From Marinosulfonomonas sp. (GTDB lineage: Bacteria > Pseudomonadota > Alphaproteobacteria > Rhodobacterales > Rhodobacteraceae): DNA of 34,495 bases. The translations under genes were made by a program, and so were the position numbers. Position 1 is the stretch's first letter. Each line of letters begins with the position of its first letter. The stretch is from the NCBI GenBank assembly GCA_026984915.1, contig JALSRG010000078.1, forward strand, positions 1 through 34,495. The letters run 5' to 3'. The notes under the pieces are model-generated. The model did not search any database. It saw only the letters and a program-made list of their open reading frames with translations, and was not told where the DNA came from. This document shows, piece after piece, positions 24,439 to 32,021 of the stretch.

Positions 24439-24813
24439 TCAGCCGGAAAGGTCCTGCAAATCCCAGACCGCCGACAGGGAAATGTCCCCGATCCGCAAGA
24501 GCCGCGAGACCGTTGCCGCCAGCGCCACCGAATCCTGCCGCTCCACACACTGGCGCACATCCCCGGCCACCTGCGCCAGACCCTGCATGCCAATCTGGTC
24601 GGCAATTCCGACAAGCCCCTTGGCGATTTTGCGCACATTGATCAGCCTGCCTTGCGAAAACTCCGTTTCCAGCACTGACAGCCGCTCGGCCAGTTCCTCT
24701 ACCGCACGGCAGACAACATTCAGTGCACCCTGATCCCCCAGTTGAAGGAAGATCTGGTCCAGCCTTTCCGGATTGAACTTCACATCATCCTCATGCTTCA
24801 GCATGCAAACCAT
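24439..24813 (-). CDS. Small helical protein resembling a degenerate Hpt domain
   Basis: I do not recognise a named family with certainty. The 124-residue protein (from ATG at 24813; a longer frame starts at 24891) is predicted to be mainly helical. Its middle RKIAKGLVGIADQIGMQGLAQVA resembles the phosphotransfer helix of Hpt domains, HxLKGSA-like, but Lys62 stands where the phosphorylated His should be. The later AALAATVSRLLRIG-type pattern is also like an Hpt fourth helix. AGGGTGAG lies before the chosen ATG. It may be an Hpt-fold protein that has lost phosphotransfer and acts in binding only. It precedes the M17 and NlpC/P60 genes. Confidence 0.6.
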   Translation of the reverse strand: MVCMLKHEDDVKFNPERLDQIFLQLGDQGALNVVCRAVEELAERLSVLETEFSQGRLINVRKIAKGLVGIADQIGMQGLAQVAGDVRQCVERQDSVALAATVSRLLRIGDISLSAVWDLQDLSG

Positions 24814-24978
24814 CACCAAAGTCTCACCCTCCAGTTCCAAGCCCCCGTCGTTGCAGCCTCGTGCGGACATCCTTAGAAAAGGTTGACCCAACGCGAAGAA
24901 ATCGCTCGAATTTCTTGAAAATGCGGCTTAACAGTATGCAAGCCTGACGATGTGCAAGCCCAACAAAGGACTGCGACC

Positions 24979-25635
24979 ATGGACTACGCGAAACCACTCC
25001 CGGCCTATCTTGCTCAGCGGTATCTGGGCTGGAAAGCAACGACCTATGAGGAAAACAAGGTCTGGTATCGCCGTCTGGCGGACGAGGGCCAGCGCCCCCG
25101 CGCCATGGTCATTTCCTGTTGTGACAGCCGGGTGCAGATTACCTCGATCTTTGGCGCCGATCAGGGTGAATTTTTCATTCACCGCAATATCGCCAATCTG
25201 GTGGCACCGCATGAACCCGGCGCAGGCCATCACGGGACATCCGCCGCTGTCGAATATGCCGTGACCGAATTGAATGTCGCGCATCTGATCGTGCTGGGCC
25301 ATTCAAATTGCGGCGGCATCCACAGTTGCTGCGAAATGTGTTCCGGCAATGCGCCAGAGCTCGAGGAAACCAGCAGCTTTATCGGGCGCTGGATGGATAT
25401 CCTTCGCCCCGGGTTTGAAAAGGTGAAAGCGCTGGGCATAAAAGACGAGGCTGAGCGCATGCACCAGCTTGAGAAACAGGCGGTGCTGGTCTCGCTCGAA
25501 AACCTGATGACCTTTCCGTTTGTCCGAAAGGCTGTCGAGGAAGAAAAGATGACATTGCACGGCCTCTGGACCGACATCGGCGAAGGTGATCTCGAATGCT
25601 ATGATCCGGCCAGGGACACATTCGTGCATGTCTGA
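24979..25635 (+). CDS. Beta-class carbonic anhydrase
   Basis: The 218-residue protein has the beta-class zinc set: Cys47 and Asp49 with Arg51 in SCCDSRV, and His108 and Cys111 in LGHSNCGG. Other blocks are FFIHRNIANLVAP and GTSAAVEYAV. It interconverts carbon dioxide and bicarbonate in the cytoplasm. ATG at 24979 follows AAAGGA, and MDYAKPLPAYLAQRY is the usual beginning; the longer frame from 24952 adds nine residues without a ribosome site. Its end overlaps the PuuB-like oxidase gene by eight bases (25628-25635), so the two are cotranscribed. Confidence 0.93.
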   Translation: MDYAKPLPAYLAQRYLGWKATTYEENKVWYRRLADEGQRPRAMVISCCDSRVQITSIFGADQGEFFIHRNIANLVAPHEPGAGHHGTSAAVEYAVTELNVAHLIVLGHSNCGGIHSCCEMCSGNAPELEETSSFIGRWMDILRPGFEKVKALGIKDEAERMHQLEKQAVLVSLENLMTFPFVRKAVEEEKMTLHGLWTDIGEGDLECYDPARDTFVHV

Positions 25636-26932
25636 CAAAACGGCTGCGCGCGGCCGGCATCCGTATTGGTGGGATGAATCCGCACCAGACAGCAGGCCGG
25701 CAAATCCCCCGGAGCAGCTGCCAAAACACGTCGATATTCTGGTTGTTGGTGCGGGTTTCAGCGGCCTTTCTGCGGCGCTGACCCTTGCCCGCGCCGGGCG
25801 GCAGGTTCTGGTGGTGGATGCCGATGCCGTCGGGCATGGCTGTTCGTCGCGCAACGGCGGGCAGATCGGGCCATCCTTTCACAAACTCGGACTGGACGGG
25901 CTGACGCAACATTATGGCCGTGCCAAAGCCGAGGCCATCCTGCGCGAATCCATGCAGTCGCTGCAATGGCTGCGTGCATTCATCAAAGCCGAATCCATTG
26001 ATTGTGACCTGCAGAATAACGGCCGTTTCAAGGGGGCCCATTCCGAGGCTGCTTTGCGGGAAATGACACAGGAATGCGCCGATCTGGAACGCATCACCGG
26101 CCAGCGATTTCTGACCGTCAGTGAACAGGATCAACACCGCTATATCGGCTCCGATTTTTATCACGGCGGCATTTTCTACCCCGATGACGGGGTGTTGCAG
26201 CCGGCAAAATTTGTGTCCGGCATGGCCCGGCGCGCCCAACAGGCCGGCGCCGAAATCATCGCCCCCGCCCGGGTCAGGGCCATCAGCCGCACAACCGCAG
26301 GCTTTGATGTGGTCTTTGACCGCCACAGCCTGTCCGCCGGGCAGGTATTGATCGCCACCAATGGCTATTCCGGCCCCGAACTGCCGTTTTTCCGGCGGCG
26401 CATCCTGCCGATCCGCTCGGCCATCATCGCCACGCAACCGCTTGATCCGGCCCTGGTCCAGACCTGCTTTCCGCAGCACAATGCCGTTGTCGATTTCACC
26501 CGGCTGGTGCTGTACTATCGCCCCTCGCCTGACGGGCGGCGTGTCGTTTTTGGCGGCCGGGCCTTTGATCTTGCGGATCGTCCTGATCATTACGGCCCGG
26601 ACCTGCGCCGCCTGATGCTGCGCATTTTTCCGCAGCTTGATCAGGCACAGATCAGCCACGCCTGGTCAGGCACCGTTGCCTATACCTTTGATTATGCGCC
26701 ACATCTGGGCTGCCACGACGGCCTGCATTACGTCATGGGATATTGCGGATCCGGCGTTGGCCGGTCCGGTTATTTCGGCCGGAAAATCGCCCTGCAAATG
26801 CTGAACGATCCGCAAGGCCGCACCGAGATGGACAGCCTCACCTTTCCGACGCGGCGTTTTTACTCCGGCAAACCATGGTTTCTGCCGGCGGTGCTGCGCT
26901 GGCACTCACTGCTCGACAGATTCGGCCGTTAA
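25628..26932 (+). CDS. FAD-dependent amine/amino-acid oxidoreductase (PuuB-like)
   Basis: The 434-residue protein is of the DAO family. An FAD-binding start VDILVVGAGFSGLSAALTLARAG lies at about 35-57, preceded by the HPYWWDE segment common to gamma-glutamylputrescine oxidases. SSRNGGQIGPSFH at about 73-85 and the C-terminal AWSGTVAYTFDYAPHLG, YVMGYCGSGVGRS also fit that group. It probably oxidises an amine or N-substituted amino acid to an aldehyde or imine with release of hydrogen peroxide. The specific substrate is not readable. The start at 25628 sits inside the carbonic anhydrase end; the downstream MFS gene may be in the same transcript. Confidence 0.88.
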   Translation: MSDKTAARGRHPYWWDESAPDSRPANPPEQLPKHVDILVVGAGFSGLSAALTLARAGRQVLVVDADAVGHGCSSRNGGQIGPSFHKLGLDGLTQHYGRAKAEAILRESMQSLQWLRAFIKAESIDCDLQNNGRFKGAHSEAALREMTQECADLERITGQRFLTVSEQDQHRYIGSDFYHGGIFYPDDGVLQPAKFVSGMARRAQQAGAEIIAPARVRAISRTTAGFDVVFDRHSLSAGQVLIATNGYSGPELPFFRRRILPIRSAIIATQPLDPALVQTCFPQHNAVVDFTRLVLYYRPSPDGRRVVFGGRAFDLADRPDHYGPDLRRLMLRIFPQLDQAQISHAWSGTVAYTFDYAPHLGCHDGLHYVMGYCGSGVGRSGYFGRKIALQMLNDPQGRTEMDSLTFPTRRFYSGKPWFLPAVLRWHSLLDRFGR

Positions 26933-27039
26933 CCCACGCCCCAAAGGCGCATCACATGGTACCCCTTTGGCCCCCTGCGGCGCCCGACGGGTTTGCGACC
27001 GGTTTGACCGTACAAGTTCCTGCATGGTATCGGCTGCCG

Positions 27040-28239
27040 ATGCGCACCACCAGTTCAGATCAACGAACCACCCTGTCAATCACATGCACAACGCACGTCG
27101 TTCAAGACGGTTTGTCATCGGCCATCCTGATCCTTCTCCCCATTCTGGCTCAGGCGTTCGGGTTCACTTACGCCCAGGTCGGTATCCTGAAAGGCCTGAA
27201 GAGCATTTCACAGGCCGCACTCGAGATCAGTTCGGGGTGGTTGTGCGAACGTATTGGTGAAATCAGACTCATCATCTTCGGCCTGGCCTTGTCCGGCGCC
27301 GGATACTTCCTGCTCTCGACCGCGCCAAGCGCGCCTCTGGTCGCAACCTGTCTGCTGGTTATTGGCGCCGGCACCGCGCTGCATCATGCGCCGTCATCCG
27401 CATTGATCGCCAAAAGCCGGCCGGTTACCACGCGCGGCCGTGCCCTTGGCTATTACAATGCTTCCGGCGACATCGGAAAGCTCGGCTTCACCGGCATTTT
27501 CAGCCTCGCAACCGGCGTCGGGTTTGCCTGGCATCAGATCAGTCTTTTCTTTGGGCTGGTTGCGGTTTTGGCCGCTATCTCCGTCTTGGTCGCCACGCGC
27601 AGCTTGCGGCTTCGCCGGCACCGTGCGGCGCAGGCAACCCCCCAAGGCACCAATCCGCCGGAAATAACCGGGTGGGGCATTCTCGACTGGCGCTCTTTCG
27701 GCGCGCTGCTGGCTGTTACAAGCCTTGATACACTGGTCCAGTCATCCGTTCTGGTATTCGTCGCCTTTCTGATGCTCTCCAAGGGATTGGCCCTGCCCGT
27801 CGCAACCACCGCAACCGTGCTTCTCCTGGCCGGAGGTATCCTTGGCAAGACCGGTTGCGGGTTCCTCGCCGACAGAATGGGAGTGCGGGCCTCATTCGTT
27901 CTGATCCAGGCACTGACCGTGTTCGGATTGGTTGCTGTTGTTACCGCTCCGGTCGGGCTGGCCTTTGTGTTGCTGGTGCCACTTGGCGCCGTCCTTCAGG
28001 GCACATCATCCATCACATACAGTTTTGCAGCCGGCCTGATTGATCCTCGCAGAATGGCGCGGGGCTATGCGCTCATTTACTCTGCGGGAACATTTGCGGC
28101 TGCCGTCGGGCCTCTGGCGATCGGCATGATCGCCGACAGATTCGGCATCGAGATCGCGATATACGCCATCGCATTCGTGGCAACGCTGGCCGTACCGCCA
28201 ATCTTTGCCCTGCAAATGGCGGTCAGGCAGCCAGACTGA
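27040..28239 (+). CDS. MFS transporter
   Basis: The 399-residue hydrophobic protein has about twelve membrane helices in two halves split by a loop around residue 190 that is rich in Arg and His (SLRLRRHRAAQATPQG). The loop between helices two and three carries a recognisable WLCERIGEIRLI segment, and GFLADRMGVRASFV in the second half is the MFS A-motif equivalent. No specificity is readable. The start is uncertain: ATG at 27040 gives a normal 400-residue length, while ATG at 26956 in the same frame adds 28 residues with no homology to such transporters. It follows the PuuB-like gene and could import or export its substrate. Confidence 0.8.
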   Translation: MRTTSSDQRTTLSITCTTHVVQDGLSSAILILLPILAQAFGFTYAQVGILKGLKSISQAALEISSGWLCERIGEIRLIIFGLALSGAGYFLLSTAPSAPLVATCLLVIGAGTALHHAPSSALIAKSRPVTTRGRALGYYNASGDIGKLGFTGIFSLATGVGFAWHQISLFFGLVAVLAAISVLVATRSLRLRRHRAAQATPQGTNPPEITGWGILDWRSFGALLAVTSLDTLVQSSVLVFVAFLMLSKGLALPVATTATVLLLAGGILGKTGCGFLADRMGVRASFVLIQALTVFGLVAVVTAPVGLAFVLLVPLGAVLQGTSSITYSFAAGLIDPRRMARGYALIYSAGTFAAAVGPLAIGMIADRFGIEIAIYAIAFVATLAVPPIFALQMAVRQPD

Positions 28240-28335
28240 CGGAGACAGAAAGCATACACCCTGCGCCACGCCTCAACGACCAGGCACCCGCCGATTGCAG
28301 AATTCCCCTGGGTAAAACGCCTCGGGCCGCTACTG

Positions 28336-29019
28336 CTATTGAAAACGCAGCGTTCCCAACGCGCGTGAGGCATCCACCTTCATGATATCCTCATACCCCT
28401 GCATGCCGGTGGTTTTCACCAGCGCGTCAATCACCGCAATCAGTCCGTTATTGCTCTTGGGATCAGGGATCAGAACGGCCCGCCGGATAACCAGACCATC
28501 CTCACCGGCACCCAGATACTTCCCAACGGCCTCCAGTGCCGGATAAGGCCCAACCATTGTTTTGCGCATACCGGCCAGATCGGCCTTGTCCAGATCGGGG
28601 ATGCTGACGGTGAAAACCTGTTTGGCCAGTTCCTGAAGCTGCGCAAGCCGGTCATCTGCTGGCCCCATCGGCACAGTCAGCGGCACCAGTATGATACTTG
28701 ATTTCAGTTGCCGGTCTTCATCTGCACTGGTTGCAAAATATACCTTTATGATCGCGTCCCCACCCGGGGCCGGCACATCGGCTGTGGCTCCGCCTCCGTC
28801 TGTCGGCACAGTAAAGGCAAACGGCACCGCCACAGCTATATTGTGCTCCTGTGCAAACTTGTCATCTACAACGACCCGCCTGCCGACAACCACACCTTCG
28901 GCCGACAGCGCGGTTGCACTTACCGAAGGCGATCCGTCAGCCGATTGCGCAAAAGCGGAAGATGAAAAGGGCATCGCCAGAAAACCCGACACGACAACAG
29001 CCGTAAAAAATCGAAACAT
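28336..29019 (-). CDS. Secreted protein of unknown function
   Basis: I do not recognise this 227-residue protein. It starts with a clear signal peptide (MFRFFTAVVVSGFLAMPFSS with cleavage near AFA-QS at residues 23-24), so it should be periplasmic. The mature part has no cysteine and alternates hydrophobic strands with loops rich in Asp and Gly (DEDRQL, PADDRLAQL). A later segment ends in RRAVLIPDPKSNNGLIAVI. GGAG seven bases before the ATG at 29019 decides the start over 29034. It lies 67 bases downstream of the asd gene on the same strand. No repeats or known domain motifs are seen. Confidence 0.75.
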   Translation of the reverse strand: MFRFFTAVVVSGFLAMPFSSSAFAQSADGSPSVSATALSAEGVVVGRRVVVDDKFAQEHNIAVAVPFAFTVPTDGGGATADVPAPGGDAIIKVYFATSADEDRQLKSSIILVPLTVPMGPADDRLAQLQELAKQVFTVSIPDLDKADLAGMRKTMVGPYPALEAVGKYLGAGEDGLVIRRAVLIPDPKSNNGLIAVIDALVKTTGMQGYEDIMKVDASRALGTLRFQ

Positions 29020-29086
29020 TGCAATCTCCATCATTCAAATCACAGCTATTCTATGGTTGGAAAAAGCAACTTTCAACGATGATTTT

Positions 29087-30106
29087 CTACGCACTCAGCA
29101 CCCGGTTGATGTAAACCTCGGCAATCTGCACCGCATTCAGGGCCGCCCCCTTGCGCAGGTTGTCGGAAACCACCCACAGGTTCAGGCCGCTTTCCACCGT
29201 CACATCCTGCCGGATACGGCTGACAAAGGTTGCAAAATCACCCACGCATTCCACCGGTGTGACATAACCGCCGTCCTCGCGTTTATCGACCACCAGAATG
29301 CCCGGAGATTCACGCAGGATATCACGCGCTTCATCCTCATCCAGAAAATCCTCGAATTCGATGTTTATCGCCTCGGCGTGACCGACAAAAACCGGCACCC
29401 GCACACAGGTGGCCGCAACCCTGATGGCCGGATCAACGATCTTTTTGGTCTCGGCCACCATTTTCCATTCTTCCCTGGTGTCGCCGCTGTCCATGAACAC
29501 ATCAATATGCGGGATCACGTTAAAGGCAATCTGCTTGGTAAATTTTTTCGGCGGCACCTCTTTGACCGGGTTGTAGACCGCCTTGGTCTGCTCCCACAGC
29601 TCGTCCATGCCTTCCTTGCCGGCACCCGAGACCGACTGATAAGTGCTGACCACCACCCGCCTGATGCGCGCGCGGTCATGCAGCGGTTTCAGCGCCACCA
29701 CCATCTGTGCGGTGGAACAGTTCGGGTTGGCGATGATCATGCGGTTGCGATAGCCCTCGATCGCTTCGGCATTCACTTCGGGCACGATCAGCGGGATATC
29801 CGGCTCATACCGATAGAGCGAACTGTTGTCGATCACCAGACACCCGGAGTCGGCCGCGCGTGGCGCATAGGTTTTGGTCGCCTCTGACCCGATGGCAAAC
29901 AGCGCAATATCAGTACCTTCGAAATCGTAGGTGTCCAGATCCTTTGTCTTCAGGGTCTTGTCGCCATAGCTTACCTCGGTGCCGAGCGAACGGCGGCTGG
30001 CAAGTGCCACCACCTCGTCGGCCGGGAACTGGCGCTCGGCCAGTATGTTCAGCATTTCGCGGCCCACGTTGCCCGTGGCGCCGACTACGGCAACTTTATA
30101 GCCCAT
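29087..30106 (-). CDS. asd: Aspartate-semialdehyde dehydrogenase
   Basis: The 339-residue enzyme has its NADP-binding start VAVVGATGNVG (about 5-15) and the catalytic Cys130 in NPNCSTAQ, followed by the usual SVSGAGKEGMDEL, IDVFMDSGDTREEWKM and the probable catalytic His in FVGHAEAINIEF. It reduces aspartyl phosphate to aspartate semialdehyde, leading to lysine, diaminopimelate, threonine and methionine. ATG at 30106 follows AAGGAG with correct spacing and the family's typical first residues; a longer frame to 30316 is not supported. Confidence 0.95.
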   Translation of the reverse strand: MGYKVAVVGATGNVGREMLNILAERQFPADEVVALASRRSLGTEVSYGDKTLKTKDLDTYDFEGTDIALFAIGSEATKTYAPRAADSGCLVIDNSSLYRYEPDIPLIVPEVNAEAIEGYRNRMIIANPNCSTAQMVVALKPLHDRARIRRVVVSTYQSVSGAGKEGMDELWEQTKAVYNPVKEVPPKKFTKQIAFNVIPHIDVFMDSGDTREEWKMVAETKKIVDPAIRVAATCVRVPVFVGHAEAINIEFEDFLDEDEARDILRESPGILVVDKREDGGYVTPVECVGDFATFVSRIRQDVTVESGLNLWVVSDNLRKGAALNAVQIAEVYINRVLSA

Positions 30107-30243
30107 TGCGGGTCTCCTTGATGGGGATTCTCCTTTGTATCGTTGCGCTGATACCGCAAGCCGGCAGCGGTGGGAAGAGGCAGTTGACACCCATGGCGCG
30201 GCGAAACCGCCGGGCGCTTCTCTCTGCCAGACAAACTCTCCTG

Positions 30244-30272
30244 TTGACATTGCCCGCCGCAACCCCGATATG
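30244..30272 (+). promoter_or_regulatory. Candidate promoter of the DEAD-box helicase gene, with a long leader
   Basis: TTGACA (30244-30249) and GATATG (30267-30272) are spaced 17 bp. Transcription would start near 30279, giving a leader of about 210 bases before the helicase GTG. The leader holds two small hairpins, GGCCA-cac-TGGCC (30385-30397) and GGCCC-gcaaca-GGGCC (30413-30428). Another TTGACA at 30184 lacks a -10 box. The whole 383-bp gap 30107-30489 contains no convincing gene. Confidence 0.5.
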
Positions 30273-30489
30273 CCAATCATCCCGAGTGGCCGCCAGCGTG
30301 AGCAGCCCGCCGACATACCGGCAGTCGGGACGCCCAGGGGCGCGATAGCCTTTCACCAAGTTCCCAATCACGCGGGGTTCTGACGGCCACACTGGCCGCA
30401 ACCTCAGACGCTGGCCCGCAACAGGGCCTCATGCTGATTCCATCGGCAGGCCAACGATGTGCCGCCGAATATTTTGAAAGGGTCATTAC

Positions 30490-31779
30490 GTGACCACATT
30501 TGCAGATCTGGGCCTGTCGCCCAATATCCTGAAAGCCGTCGAAGAAGCCGGCTACAAGACCCCGTCGCCCATTCAGGCACAGGCCATTCCGCTGGTACTG
30601 GAAGGCCATGACATCATGGGGCTTGCCCAGACGGGCACCGGCAAAACCGCCGCTTTCGGTCTGCCGCTGATCGAAAAACTGAAGGGCGAAGGTGTGAAAC
30701 CCGATCCGAAAACCGCCAAGGCGCTGATCCTGGCCCCCACCCGCGAACTGGTCAACCAGATCGCTGAAAACCTGCGCCAATACGTGCGCAAAACCCACCT
30801 GAAGGTAAACCTCGTGGTGGGTGGTGTGTCGATCAACCGCCAGATTCAGAACCTGGCCAAAGGCACCGACATCCTTGTCGCCACGCCGGGCCGGCTGATC
30901 GATCTTCTGGACCGTCGGGCCATCTTTCTTGACAAGGCCCGCTATCTGGTGCTGGACGAGGCCGACCAGATGCTGGACATGGGCTTTATCCACGCGCTGC
31001 GCAAAATCGCACCGCTGCTGGGCACGCCGCGCCAGACCATGCTGTTTTCGGCCACCATGCCGAAACTGATGAACGAAATTGCCAGCGCCTATCTGACCAA
31101 CCCGAAACGCGTTCAGGTGGCAAAGCCCGGCAAGGCTGCCGACAAGATTGCCCAATCGCTGCATTTCTCGGCTCAGGTCAACAAGACCGAGCTGCTGAAA
31201 GACTACCTCAATGACTCTCCCGAAGGCCTGGCGCTGGTATTTTCGCGCACCAAACACGGTGCCGAAAAACTGAAACGTCATCTGGAGTCGGCCGGCTATG
31301 ACGCGGTTTCCATCCACGGCAACAAATCCCAGGGTCAGCGCGAACGCGCAATCCGGGCGTTCAAATCCGGCGAGGCCCGCATTCTGGTCGCAACCGACGT
31401 TGCCGCGCGCGGCATCGACATTCCCGACGTCAGCCATGTTTACAACTACGATCTGCCCGAGGTGCCGGAAAACTATATCCACCGCATTGGCCGCACCGCG
31501 CGCGCCGGCAAGGGCGGCGAGGCCATCGCCTTTGTTTCCGCCACCGAGATCGGTTATCTGCGCCAGATCGAAAAACTGATGAAGATCGAAATTCCGGTCG
31601 CCGGCGGTGTTCGCCCGGCCGAGGAAAAGCCTGCCCCCCGCGGTGGTGGTGGCGGGCGTCGCGGTGGCGGCGGCAATCGCCCGCGTGGCGGCAAACCGCA
31701 GGCCAGCGGCAAACCCTCCGGCAACAGTCAGGGCAAACCCAAACGCCGCCGCAACCGCCGCCGTCAGTCAGCAGCCTGA
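30490..31779 (+). CDS. rhlE: DEAD-box RNA helicase (RhlE-type)
   Basis: The 429-residue protein has all core motifs: the Q motif (GYKTPSPIQAQAIP), Walker A AQTGTGKT at 46-53, PTRELV, TPGR, DEAD at 156-159, SAT at 187-189, then ATDVAARGIDIP and HRIGRTARAG. The C-terminus (about 390-429) is a low-complexity RGG/Arg-rich tail for RNA binding. Such helicases unwind RNA during ribosome assembly, decay and cold adaptation. Translation begins at GTG (30490), preceded by AAAGGG at seven bases; MTTFADLGLSP fits the family start. A palindrome follows the gene. Confidence 0.93.
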   Translation: MTTFADLGLSPNILKAVEEAGYKTPSPIQAQAIPLVLEGHDIMGLAQTGTGKTAAFGLPLIEKLKGEGVKPDPKTAKALILAPTRELVNQIAENLRQYVRKTHLKVNLVVGGVSINRQIQNLAKGTDILVATPGRLIDLLDRRAIFLDKARYLVLDEADQMLDMGFIHALRKIAPLLGTPRQTMLFSATMPKLMNEIASAYLTNPKRVQVAKPGKAADKIAQSLHFSAQVNKTELLKDYLNDSPEGLALVFSRTKHGAEKLKRHLESAGYDAVSIHGNKSQGQRERAIRAFKSGEARILVATDVAARGIDIPDVSHVYNYDLPEVPENYIHRIGRTARAGKGGEAIAFVSATEIGYLRQIEKLMKIEIPVAGGVRPAEEKPAPRGGGGGRRGGGGNRPRGGKPQASGKPSGNSQGKPKRRRNRRRQSAA

Positions 31780-31787
31780 TCCGAGCG

Positions 31788-31810
31788 GGCCCCGGATCAG
31801 GTCCGGGGCC
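31788..31810 (+). terminator. Strong palindrome behind the helicase gene
   Basis: GGCCCCGGA (31788-31796) and TCCGGGGCC (31802-31810) form a perfect 9-bp stem with loop TCAGG, eight bases after the helicase stop. No T-run follows, so Rho-independent termination is unsure. CTGATCC (31776-31782) can instead pair with GGATCAG (31794-31800). The CCGGATCAGGTCCGG core resembles a dispersed palindrome that I recall from many alphaproteobacterial genomes, so it may be a REP-like element. Confidence 0.5.
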
Positions 31811-31922
31811 TCTGCCAAAGGCCTGCCAAAACCCCCGCTTCACATGCAGAGGTCGGTGCCCTCATCGGCTGATCGAATGACAGAGCGCCCGCTGCGTTAA
31901 CCACGGTTTTCTGCAATCTCAG

Positions 31923-31966
31923 CCATACAAAACCCATACGTCTTCCATACGCTTTTCATACTGCGG
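31923..31966. repeat. Four-unit 11-bp direct repeat (CCATAC-N5)
   Basis: CCATAC starts at 31923, 31934 and 31945 and TCATAC at 31956, all exactly 11 bp apart. The units are CCATACAAAAC, CCATACGTCTT, CCATACGCTTT and TCATACTGCGG. A core repeated once per DNA turn on one face of the helix suggests a protein-binding array, as in iterons or PhoB/OmpR-type sites. It lies between two gene 3' ends, where no promoter is expected. Nothing else in the 242-bp gap 31780-32021 looks coding. Confidence 0.65.
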
Positions 31967-31971
31967 ATTTT

Positions 31972-32007
31972 GGCAGATCCCCCTTGTTAACAAAGGGATT
32001 CGCTGCC
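31972..32007 (-). terminator. Stem-loop behind the universal stress protein gene
   Basis: GGCAGATCCC (31972-31981) pairs with GGGAT (31995-31999) and CTGCC (32003-32007), a 10-bp stem broken by a 3-base bulge, with a loop centred on TTGTTAACAA. It lies 15 bases past the stress protein stop. There is no T-run, so it may act as an mRNA-end stabiliser or factor-dependent terminator. Confidence 0.4.
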
Positions 32008-32021
32008 GATTCGCCCGATCC

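Noticed and set aside
25379-26659. Minus-strand frame of 426 residues across carbonic anhydrase and the oxidase
   Set aside because: It runs antisense over two well-supported genes and has no family features.
28691-29887. Plus-strand frame of 398 residues across the secreted protein and asd
   Set aside because: It is antisense to two real genes, rich in His and Arg, and starts inside one of them.
30184-30212. TTGACA at 30184 as a second helicase promoter
   Set aside because: No AT-rich -10 box occurs at 16-18 bp distance; the sequence there is CG-rich.
29087-30316. Extended 409-residue start for aspartate-semialdehyde dehydrogenase
   Set aside because: AAGGAG and the family start MGYKVAVVGATG place the start at 30106; the extra 70 residues have no homology.
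31607-31900. Plus-strand frame of 97 residues at the helicase end
   Set aside because: It overlaps the Arg/Gly-rich helicase tail in another frame and has no ribosome site.
31923-31966. CRISPR array
   Set aside because: The repeated core is only 6 bases with 5-base spacers, far below CRISPR dimensions, and no cas gene is present.
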